NCBI GenBank assembly: GCA_021815245.1
Contig: JAKAHF010000152.1
Span: 1 to 6,366 of the forward strand
Direction of reading: 5' to 3'
DNA from: Actinomycetes bacterium
GTDB lineage: Bacteria; Actinomycetota; Thermoleophilia; RBG-16-64-13
Length of the DNA stretch: 6,366 nucleotides
Shown here: positions 1 to 5,514 of the stretch, piece by piece
Layout of the letters: every line of letters begins with the position of its first letter
Position numbering within the stretch: the stretch's first letter is position 1
Program-made: the position numbers and the translations under genes
The notes under the pieces: generated by a model
What the model was told of the DNA's origin: nothing
Database searches by the model: none
The model's input: the letters and a program-made list of their open reading frames with translations, nothing else

Positions 1-153
1 GTCGTCAGGCACGATCATCCCGCCCCGAGCATACGAAACCAGTTGCTCCCAGGCGAGCGGGCCTACATGCTGATCGGCGGGTGCGCCGTGCTTGGTGTAG
101 TACCAGACGGCACTGGCGGTGTCGGTAACGATCGCTCCAATCTTCGACGGTGC
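1..153 (-). pseudogene. GYF_2-like domain segment, cut by window edge, no start codon visible
   Basis: The frame read from 153 down to 1 encodes 51 residues, including WYYTKHG (residues 17-23), a GP pair, then WEQL and IVPDD at the edge. The order W-Y-Y, G-P, hydrophobic helix, small-residue/charge turn is that of GYF_2 domains, small modules thought to bind peptides. An in-frame TAG (154-156) lies immediately upstream, with a TGA shortly before it, and no ATG, GTG or TTG precedes the domain in this frame. The visible piece therefore looks like a decayed or frameshifted gene, or one using a rare ATT/ATC start. The C-terminus is outside the window. It lies about 115 bases downstream of the lipoprotein gene on the same strand. 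I am fairly sure of the domain and unsure whether the gene is functional. Confidence 0.5.
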
Positions 154-160
154 CTACCCT

Positions 161-175
161 CGTCAAGGCTTGACG
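161..175. promoter_or_regulatory. Perfect 7+1+7 dyad, operator-like
   Basis: The sequence CGTCAAGGCTTGACG is a perfect inverted repeat, CGTCAAG/CTTGACG around one base. It sits in the spacer between the lipoprotein stop and the GYF_2 segment. Each arm contains TTGACG, which resembles a -35 hexamer, but I found no convincing -10 at 16-18 bases. It could be a protein-binding dyad or a short RNA hairpin (6-bp stem, 3-base loop). The structure is certain; the role is a guess. Confidence 0.35.
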
Positions 176-236
176 CCGGCGGTCCCAGTGAAGACGGCAT
201 CGTCCCCAGGATAGTCAACGAGGCGACGGTCCACAA

Positions 237-262
237 GCGGCCGCGCGACACCCGGCGGCCGC
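237..262 (-). terminator. GC-only hairpin after the lipoprotein stop, possible terminator
   Basis: Two copies of the self-complementary octamer GCGGCCGC, at 237-244 and 255-262, can pair as an 8-bp all-GC stem with a 10-base loop. The stem begins a few bases after the lipoprotein stop codon (269-271). No U-run follows, so it is not a standard intrinsic terminator. It might slow polymerase or protect a 3' end. The copies also form a 10-base direct repeat, gcggccgcgc at 237-246 and 255-264. Confidence 0.3.
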
Positions 263-268
263 GCCTCC

Positions 269-895
269 CTACCAGGCCCGCTCTTCGCCGTTCACGTAGA
301 AGATCGTTGTGCCGGCGCCCGGGTCGACCATCGCGCCGAAGGTGGTTCCCGTCGAAGATACTGTGCCCACGGCGTAGGTTGTCTCCGTGCCCGAATAGTT
401 CACCGCGCCGGTGTACGCCAGGGCGGTCGGCGCCGTCGCGGCACTTCCGTCGGCCACGGGCACCCAGGTCACCGAGTCGTCGGCGGCGGCGACCACGGGC
501 GGTGAAATCACACCCGGATCGTACGTTCTCAGATCGACGTAGGCCACCTCGATCGCGATCATGGCCCTGCGCAAGAGCTGCCTGGCCTTTTCGTCGACGG
601 CCCAACCGCGCGCGGTTGCGAACTTGGAGCTTGATGCGCCCGAGGGATGCCCGGCCAGGTCGTGCTCTCCTGTGACCTCGGTTTCTGAGACCGCGACGTT
701 CATCTCTGAGACGGCCCCGTGCTGTTCTGAGGCGGCACCGTCCTGTTCTGAGACCCCGACGGCGCATCCAGAAACGGCGGTGGCGCCCGCCACCACGGCG
801 ATCAAGCCCAACGCCGCGATGGCTACAACCACCGCGCGCGCGAACGCCCGTGAGGGGTCGAGCCCTTCGACTCGACGCGCCAGCGTCCGCCCCAT
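269..895 (-). CDS. Predicted lipoprotein with pilin-like C-terminal domain
   Basis: This encodes 208 residues. The basic N-terminus (MGRTLARR) leads into a hydrophobic run (about 19-40) ending in VSGC, a lipobox with Cys44, so export and lipid anchoring are predicted. Four 7-residue repeats built on (V/A)SE follow (48-75), then a flexible stretch. From about residue 99 comes a predicted domain: an amphipathic helix (DEKARQLLRRAMIAIEVAYVD), a YDPG turn and beta-rich segments with VNYSGT, YAVGTVSSTGTTFG and FYVNGE. That layout resembles the C-terminal part of type IV pilin-like proteins of GC-rich Gram-positives, but no class III prepilin leader is present. The ATG at 895 was chosen because a GGGGGGAG lies 4 bases upstream; an in-frame ATG at 913 would add MIGGSF. 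Its link to the carboxylase cluster is unclear. The gene call is solid, lipidation likely, the pilin relationship moderate. Confidence 0.75.
   Translation of the reverse strand: MGRTLARRVEGLDPSRAFARAVVVAIAALGLIAVVAGATAVSGCAVGVSEQDGAASEQHGAVSEMNVAVSETEVTGEHDLAGHPSGASSSKFATARGWAVDEKARQLLRRAMIAIEVAYVDLRTYDPGVISPPVVAAADDSVTWVPVADGSAATAPTALAYTGAVNYSGTETTYAVGTVSSTGTTFGAMVDPGAGTTIFYVNGEERAW
684..767 (-). repeat. Four-copy 21-base tandem repeat inside the lipoprotein gene
   Basis: Units start at 684, 705, 726 and 747 on the plus strand, each opening with tctgag. The 21-base period keeps frame and gives a 7-residue repeat in the protein (units VSEQDGA, ASEQHGA, VSEMNVA, VSETEVT). The copies have diverged mainly in the middle of the unit. 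The stretch directly follows the predicted lipidated cysteine, so it probably forms a spacer between membrane anchor and outer domain. A weaker fifth copy may start at 768 (ccagaaac). Confidence 0.85.
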
Positions 896-899
896 GAAA

Positions 900-907
900 C
901 TCCCCCC
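900..907 (-). promoter_or_regulatory. Shine-Dalgarno GGGGGGAG deciding the lipoprotein start
   Basis: Read on the minus strand, GGGGGGAG is followed by TTTC and then the ATG at 895. It favours that codon over the in-frame ATG at 913, whose own GGAG (917-920) is only three bases away and overlaps the 3' arm of the leader hairpin. Confidence 0.55.
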
Positions 908-918
908 GATCATTCGCT

Positions 919-947
919 CCGATACCCCGACTCGCTCGGAATATCGG
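919..947 (-). promoter_or_regulatory. 12-bp leader hairpin before the lipoprotein gene
   Basis: The minus-strand transcript reads CCGATATTCCGA, loop GCGAG, then TCGGGGTATCGG. All 12 positions pair, two of them as G-U. On the plus strand those two positions would be A-C mismatches, so the full stem exists only in RNA from the coding strand. It ends 11 bases before the Shine-Dalgarno. No U-run follows, so it looks like a 5'-leader element rather than a terminator. Its 3' arm includes part of the GGAG that would serve the alternative ATG at 913. The 98-base spacer around it (896-993) shows no clear promoter. Confidence 0.5.
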
Positions 948-993
948 CGTCGGTGGGATTTTCTAGAGAGAGCGCTGTCGCGCGGCGGCCGGC

Positions 994-2214
994 TCAGGCG
1001 TTGCCCTGAAACGCCCGCGCCCGCTCGATGAGCGCGTCGGCGAACTCCGGATCGTTGATGTGGTACGGCAACACGACGACCGGCACGCCCTCGGGCATGA
1101 CCTTCTGCAGGTGCTCGGCAAAGACCGGCGGCAGCGACGGGTCGTGCAGATGGCCCTGTTCGCTGTCGTGCGACGAGAACCCGAGCAGCGGCACGTAGAA
1201 GGCCACCGGGCCCTTCGCCTCCTTGATGAGCCCCGCCATATGCTCGGCCACGCGCTTGTAGTCGTTGGCGTCGGCCCGCACCGCCGTCACCGAGGCGTTG
1301 TGGATGTGGTAGCGGCGGCCGGGAAAGCGCACCCGCGACCCCTCGACAGGACCGTCGACCAAGAAGTCGATATTGCCGGGCACGAAGATAGTGGGCACGC
1401 CCTTGTCGAGCGAGGCCTTGCACCGGTCGGGGCCCCCGTCGTAGAGACCTTGGGCCAGAAAGTCGCCCACTTCGATGAGGGAGAGGTCGATCACGAGCGA
1501 GACGTCCTGCTCGCGCACCGTCTCATCCATGGCCGGTCCCCCGGTGCCCTGCGAGTGGAAGACCATGACCTCCGAGCCGGCCTGCTCGAGCGCCGCGCGC
1601 ACCCGGTTGCAGCACGGGTCGGTGGTGCTGAGGGTGGTCATGGCCGCCACCGGTCTGCCCGACGACACCACGGGCGCGTAGGCTTTGGCCATGCCGGCGA
1701 GGGCCCGCACGCCGTTCTCAAAGACCCGCCGGGTCACCGTGTTGATGCCGGCCACGTCGCAGATCGAGTTGAGCATGACGATGTCTTTGGTGCCCACAAA
1801 AGGCTTGGTCATGCCTGAGGCCATGGTCGAGATGAGCACCTTGGGCAGTCCGAACGGAAACGTGCGCATGATCGCCGCGCCCAACGTGGTGCCACCCGAG
1901 CCGCCGGCCGCGATGATGCCGCTGAAACCGACCTGGTCGTCGAGTTCGCGGGCGCGCACGATGGCGCCCTGGATCATCAGGGCCATGCATTTGCCCTCGT
2001 GGTTGAGGGCCCTGATGTCGGGCATGGTCGTGCCCACGGCAGCGGCGATCTGGTCGGGAGTGATGTGCGCACCCGCCTCGACGGTCCGGCGGATGCTGGC
2101 GTCGAGTAGGTAGACCTCGAGCCCCTCTTGCTCGAGATGCTCCCTGATGAACCGGGTCTCGACCTCTTTGGAATCCAACGTCGCGATCAGCAGTACGTTC
2201 CGCTTCGAATGCAT
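994..2214 (-). CDS. Tm-1-like ATP-binding / UPF0261 family protein (second paralogue, complete)
   Basis: This encodes 406 residues, the usual full length for UPF0261, the bacterial relatives of plant Tm-1. The N-terminal domain (1-185) opens with a beta strand (NVLLIATLDSK) and carries the nucleotide-binding signature AAGGSGGTTLG (102-112) followed by PKVLISTMASG and the VGTKDI segment. The C-terminal domain (186-406) has FHSQGTGGPAMDE (219-231), GPDR (261-264), VPGNID (278-283), HDPS and the closing HINDPEFADAL. The usual PLRG is PLLG (342-345). The family reaction is not established, so none is assigned; ATP binding is expected. The ATG at 2214 is preceded by GGGGG five bases upstream. It lies 32 bases after the biotin carboxylase and ends the cluster, so co-transcription is likely. 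It is a distant paralogue of the gene at 5514-6366. Confidence 0.93.
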   Translation of the reverse strand: MHSKRNVLLIATLDSKEVETRFIREHLEQEGLEVYLLDASIRRTVEAGAHITPDQIAAAVGTTMPDIRALNHEGKCMALMIQGAIVRARELDDQVGFSGIIAAGGSGGTTLGAAIMRTFPFGLPKVLISTMASGMTKPFVGTKDIVMLNSICDVAGINTVTRRVFENGVRALAGMAKAYAPVVSSGRPVAAMTTLSTTDPCCNRVRAALEQAGSEVMVFHSQGTGGPAMDETVREQDVSLVIDLSLIEVGDFLAQGLYDGGPDRCKASLDKGVPTIFVPGNIDFLVDGPVEGSRVRFPGRRYHIHNASVTAVRADANDYKRVAEHMAGLIKEAKGPVAFYVPLLGFSSHDSEQGHLHDPSLPPVFAEHLQKVMPEGVPVVVLPYHINDPEFADALIERARAFQGNA

Positions 2215-2218
2215 GTGG

Positions 2219-2223
2219 CCCCC
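2219..2223 (-). promoter_or_regulatory. G-run Shine-Dalgarno of the complete UPF0261 gene
   Basis: GGGGG lies four bases upstream of the ATG at 2214 within a 32-base spacer. The flank GATCGGGGG also occurs before the lipoprotein start, and AAGGGGG precedes the carboxyltransferase start, so G-runs seem to serve as ribosome sites here, pairing with CCUCC through a wobble. Confidence 0.45.
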
Positions 2224-2246
2224 GATCGTCGTTGAGCGATACCCCG

Positions 2247-3707
2247 TCAGTTGCGAATCACCGCTGCCACTGCCGCTATCGCGGCTACCTTCCTTCTGTC
2301 GCGGCCAAGGCCGGTCAATGCATCGCCCAGACCAAGCTCCTCCTCGGCGATGCGCTTCGTCTCAGCCGCCAGGCTCGTCTCGCGCTCGATGAAGTGCGTG
2401 CCCAATTCGCCCCGTGCGAAGCGCTCGTTGCTCATCACCGCCAAATGGAAGGCGATGTTGGTCTTGACACCGACGATGGCGTACTCGCGCAGCGCTCGTT
2501 TCATGCGGGCGATGGCCTCGTCCCTGTCGCGTCCCCAGACGATCAGCTTCGCGATGAGGGAGTCGTAGAAGGGCGGAATCGAGTACGAGTCGTAGACCCC
2601 GCTGTCGACTCTCACACCAGGACCTCCGGGGGGCAGATAGCCGCGGATCTTGCCCGGACAGGGCACGAAATCGTCGGTGGCGTCCTCAGCGTTGACGCGG
2701 CACTCGATGGCGCTGCCGTTCAGCACGATGTCACTCTGAGAGAAACTCAGGGCGAGTCCCGCGGCCACGCGCATCTGCTCCTTGACGATGTCGACGCCGG
2801 TGACCATCTCGGTCACGGGATGCTCCACCTGCACGCGGGCGTTCACTTCCATGAAGTAGAACTGGCCGTTCGACCACAGGAACTCCACCGTGCCGGCGCC
2901 CTCGTAGCCCACCTGGCGGGCCGCGTTCACGGCGACCTCACCCATTCGGCGGCGCGTATCGGCGTCGAGCGCCGGTGAGGGAGACTCCTCGATGAGTTTC
3001 TGGTGCCTGCGCTGGATGGAACACTCGCGCTCGCCGAGATGCACGATGTTCCCATGGGAGTCGGCCAGTATCTGGAACTCGACGTGCCGTGGATCGGCCA
3101 GGTACCGCTCGAGGTAGACGTCGCCGATGCCGAACGCATTGCGGGCGACCGACTGCGCGGTCTCGAGCGCCTCAGGTAGTTCGCCCTCTCCGCTCGCGAT
3201 CGTCATGCCGATGCCGCCCCCGCCTCCCGAGGGTTTGATGGTCACCGGGTAGCCGATCTCGGCGGCGATGCTCTTCGCCCTCTCGGGGTCGGCCACACAC
3301 TCGCTACTGCCGGGCACGACCGGCACGCCCGCGGCGATCATCTCCCGGCGGGCGGCGGCCTTGTCGCCCACGAGCGCCAGCACGCGGCTCGAAGGCCCGA
3401 CGAAGGTGATGCCCCGGCTTTCGCAGGCAGCCGCGAAACCGGGGTGCTCGGCCAGAAACCCATATCCGGGATGGATGGCGTCGGCGCCGCACTGCTCGGC
3501 GGTCGCGATGATCTTCTCGATGTCGAGATAGCTGCGGGAGGCCGGCGGAGGACCGATGAGGAAGGCCTCGTCGGCCACCTTGACGAACAGGGCATCGCTG
3601 TCGGCCTCGGAATAGACGGCGACCGATGCCATACCCAGCTCGCGGCAGGCCCTCATGACCCTGACGGCTATCTCCCCGCGGTTGGCGACCAGGACCTTGC
3701 GGAGCAT
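2247..3707 (-). CDS. Biotin carboxylase subunit (AccC/PycA-like)
   Basis: This encodes 486 residues and catalyses ATP- and bicarbonate-dependent carboxylation of protein-bound biotin in the cytoplasm. The N-terminal domain starts KVLVANRGEIAVRV and includes HPGYGFLAE (79-87). The ATP-grasp domain has GDK with Lys116, Lys158, the glycine loop GGGGGIG (161-167), HVE at 208-210, and ERECSIQRRHQK ending at Lys237. The catalytic set is intact: Glu275, Glu287, Asn289, Arg291, QVE at 293-295 and Arg337, each one residue before the E. coli AccC number. The C-terminal domain has PPFYDSLIAKLIVWG. Oddities are Ile166 where Arg or Lys is usual in the glycine loop, and Pro159. The ATG is one base after the stop of the carboxyltransferase gene, implying translational coupling. 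Its partner is therefore the carrier domain of that protein. Acceptor specificity resides in the partner, so calling it acetyl-CoA carboxylase would be unsafe. Confidence 0.95.
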   Translation of the reverse strand: MLRKVLVANRGEIAVRVMRACRELGMASVAVYSEADSDALFVKVADEAFLIGPPPASRSYLDIEKIIATAEQCGADAIHPGYGFLAEHPGFAAACESRGITFVGPSSRVLALVGDKAAARREMIAAGVPVVPGSSECVADPERAKSIAAEIGYPVTIKPSGGGGGIGMTIASGEGELPEALETAQSVARNAFGIGDVYLERYLADPRHVEFQILADSHGNIVHLGERECSIQRRHQKLIEESPSPALDADTRRRMGEVAVNAARQVGYEGAGTVEFLWSNGQFYFMEVNARVQVEHPVTEMVTGVDIVKEQMRVAAGLALSFSQSDIVLNGSAIECRVNAEDATDDFVPCPGKIRGYLPPGGPGVRVDSGVYDSYSIPPFYDSLIAKLIVWGRDRDEAIARMKRALREYAIVGVKTNIAFHLAVMSNERFARGELGTHFIERETSLAAETKRIAEEELGLGDALTGLGRDRRKVAAIAAVAAVIRN

Positions 3708-3708
3708 G

Positions 3709-5514
3709 TCAGCCGACCACCACGAGCACGTCGTCGGCCTCGAGCATCTGGCCCTCCTCGGCCCAGACCTCGGTCACCACCCCCGCGTGCGAAGTGAGGA
3801 TGCTCCTGCGCATCTTCATGATCTCCATCATGGCCACCTCATCGCCCTCGGCGACCGAGTCGCCGGCGCCCACCTTGATGGAGAGCACGAGCCCGGCAGC
3901 CCCGGCCAAGATCGCGCCCTCGGGCGCCTCGCGCCGCGCCGCCGCCCCACCGGCAGGCTCGATGACGGTCGCCCCGTCGCCACTCCCGTCGGAGGGGAGG
4001 ATCTTGACGCTGAAGACCTCTCCATCGACCTCGACCATGAAGTGCCGTGGGCCGGAGCCCGCGACCCCGGCGGGAGCGCCTGCCGTCGACGCGGCCGGTG
4101 CGGCGCCGGATAGTGCGGCCGCCGGCGATGCGGCCCCCGAAGTCGCGCCGCCACTCGCTGCGCTGCCTCCGCCACTCGTCTGCCCCGCTGACTTCACCGG
4201 CCTCCCCGGAATGAGCACTTTGAGCAGCAGGTCGTCGTCGGAGAGATCGGGTCCCAACTCCTGCCGCAACTCCTCGACGGTCTTCAGGTAGCCCTCGGGC
4301 TGCCAGTCGAGCAGTTCCTTGGCCTTGGGCAGGCTCATGACCCGGTCGAGCAAATCGGGGTCGAGCGGATAGGCGGGGTCACCGTAGTAGCCCAGCAGGT
4401 ACTTGATCGACTCGTCGGTGACGTTCTTGTAGCGCTCCCCCGAGACCACGTTCTCGAAGGCCTGCACGCCCACGATCTGCGAGTAGGGCGTGGCCATCAC
4501 CGGGTAGCCGTACTCCCGGCGCACCCGCATGGCCTCCTCGAGGATCTCGTCGAGGCGATGCTCCATGCCGATCTCGCGGAGCTGCCGGGTGAAGTTGGTG
4601 ATCATGCCGCCCGGCACCTGGTGCTCGAAGTGAAACAGGTCGTACTCGAGCGGACGTCCGATGGGCAGGCCTTGCGTCTCGGCTATCCGCCGAAAGTGAG
4701 CTGAGACCTGGGCAAGGGCGTCTTCGTCGAGGTCCGACTCGAAGCCGAGGCGGCGCATATTCTTGACGATGGTCTCGGTTGCGGGCAGCGACGACGCGTT
4801 GGCGAGAGGAGCGACGGCGGTGTGCACCGTGGTCACGCCGGATTCGATGGCCGCGAGATAACAGAGCGGAGCGAGCCCCGAGTTGCAGTGCGAGTGGAAC
4901 TCGAGCGGGATACCCTCGCAGTTGCGTTGTACGATCGAGACCAACTCGCGGGTGCGCTCCGGGGTGATGATGCCCGACTCGTCGGAGATCATGATGCGGT
5001 CGATGCAGTCCTTGGCGTCGGCGATCATGCGGGTCTTGGCGATCCAATGCTCGTCGGTGTGCAGCGGGCTGCTCGTGTACATGAGCGAGGTCACGATCTC
5101 GGCGCCCTCCGCCTTGGCGATCTCGGCGAAGTAGCGAAACCGCTCCATGTTCTCCTGGTAGTCGCAGATCCAGAAGCTCCGTATGCCGTTGGCCACGTTG
5201 CGTTTGATCCACAGCGAGATGATGTCGCGAGGCGTGCTGAGGTCGAACGAGGAGAGGCTGGCGGTCTGGTACGACCCGCGCAACGGGGTCGACGGCATGA
5301 GCCCCGAGAGGAGCCGGATCCTCTCCCAGGGATCCTCGCCCAGAGTGCGCACGGCGACGGTGAAGGCCTGCGAGCCCACTGTCGCGACGGCCAGGTAGCC
5401 CACTTTGTTCATCGTCTCGGCGATGGACACGATGTGCTCGGTGCGCATCATGTTGCCCCAGAGACTCTGCTGGGCGTCACGGATAGTCTGGTCGACGAAC
5501 TGTATCTTGTCCAC
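3709..5514 (-). CDS. Biotin-dependent carboxyltransferase fused to biotin carrier domain, non-canonical active site
   Basis: This encodes 601 residues laid out like OadA/PycB: HMGL-like carboxyltransferase barrel (about 1-290), conserved carboxylase domain (300-435), Ala/Gly/Ser/Pro linker (441-487) and biotinyl domain (490-601). The barrel keeps DQTIRDAQQS (8-17), EDPWERIR (60-67), FHSHCNSGLAP (206-216), HQVPGGM and ATPYSQIVG. The metal ligands Asp8, His207 and His209 are present, but the KDMAG lysine is Ser177 in ISDESG (176-181). The usual WGGATFD is VGSQAFT (46-52), and FRIFDALND is FWICDYQEN (114-122). Biotin should attach to Lys567 (MEIMKM), 34 residues from the C-terminus as usual. The GTG start at 5514 shares its first base with the upstream TAG and has AAGGGGG ten bases before; later ATGs would remove the DxT motif. 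The biotin carboxylase follows after one base. The acceptor is unknown; pyruvate carboxylase or oxaloacetate decarboxylase labels would be over-specific. Confidence 0.92.
   Translation of the reverse strand: MDKIQFVDQTIRDAQQSLWGNMMRTEHIVSIAETMNKVGYLAVATVGSQAFTVAVRTLGEDPWERIRLLSGLMPSTPLRGSYQTASLSSFDLSTPRDIISLWIKRNVANGIRSFWICDYQENMERFRYFAEIAKAEGAEIVTSLMYTSSPLHTDEHWIAKTRMIADAKDCIDRIMISDESGIITPERTRELVSIVQRNCEGIPLEFHSHCNSGLAPLCYLAAIESGVTTVHTAVAPLANASSLPATETIVKNMRRLGFESDLDEDALAQVSAHFRRIAETQGLPIGRPLEYDLFHFEHQVPGGMITNFTRQLREIGMEHRLDEILEEAMRVRREYGYPVMATPYSQIVGVQAFENVVSGERYKNVTDESIKYLLGYYGDPAYPLDPDLLDRVMSLPKAKELLDWQPEGYLKTVEELRQELGPDLSDDDLLLKVLIPGRPVKSAGQTSGGGSAASGGATSGAASPAAALSGAAPAASTAGAPAGVAGSGPRHFMVEVDGEVFSVKILPSDGSGDGATVIEPAGGAAARREAPEGAILAGAAGLVLSIKVGAGDSVAEGDEVAMMEIMKMRRSILTSHAGVVTEVWAEEGQMLEADDVLVVVG
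4051..4194 (-). other. Coding low-complexity linker between carboxyltransferase and biotinyl domains
   Basis: Residues 441-487 are almost only Ala, Gly, Ser, Pro and Thr. Such mobile linkers let the carrier domain swing between the biotin carboxylase and carboxyltransferase sites. Its position supports one continuous fusion protein rather than two genes. Confidence 0.8.

Noticed and set aside
130..268. Riboswitch in the spacer before the GYF_2 segment
   Set aside because: Short dyads are present, but no known riboswitch core, such as the cyclic di-GMP aptamer, could be matched.
43..675. Long plus-strand open frame rich in Arg and Pro
   Set aside because: Its composition is that of a shadow frame in GC-rich DNA, it has no recognisable domain, and it overlaps the lipoprotein gene on the other strand.
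63..767. Minus-strand open frame of 234 residues over the lipoprotein gene
   Set aside because: It is an Arg/Gly-rich low-information frame overlapping the better supported lipoprotein frame, and it shows no family motifs.
948..993. Promoter or intrinsic terminator between the UPF0261 and lipoprotein genes
   Set aside because: TCTAGAAAAT is loosely -10-like but has no -35 at proper spacing, and no stem with a U-run follows the UPF0261 stop.
896..1423. Upstream extension of the lipoprotein frame into the UPF0261 gene
   Set aside because: The extension is a shadow of the UPF0261 coding sequence; the signal peptide, Shine-Dalgarno and spacer all place the start at 895 or 913.
1060..1818. Plus-strand open frame opposite the complete UPF0261 gene
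   Set aside because: It mirrors the codon structure of the minus-strand gene, is His/Arg/Val-rich and has no domain or ribosome site.
3709..5514. Naming the enzyme oxaloacetate decarboxylase or pyruvate carboxylase
   Set aside because: The architecture matches, but the catalytic lysine and pocket motifs differ and no membrane decarboxylase subunit is nearby, so the substrate cannot be stated.
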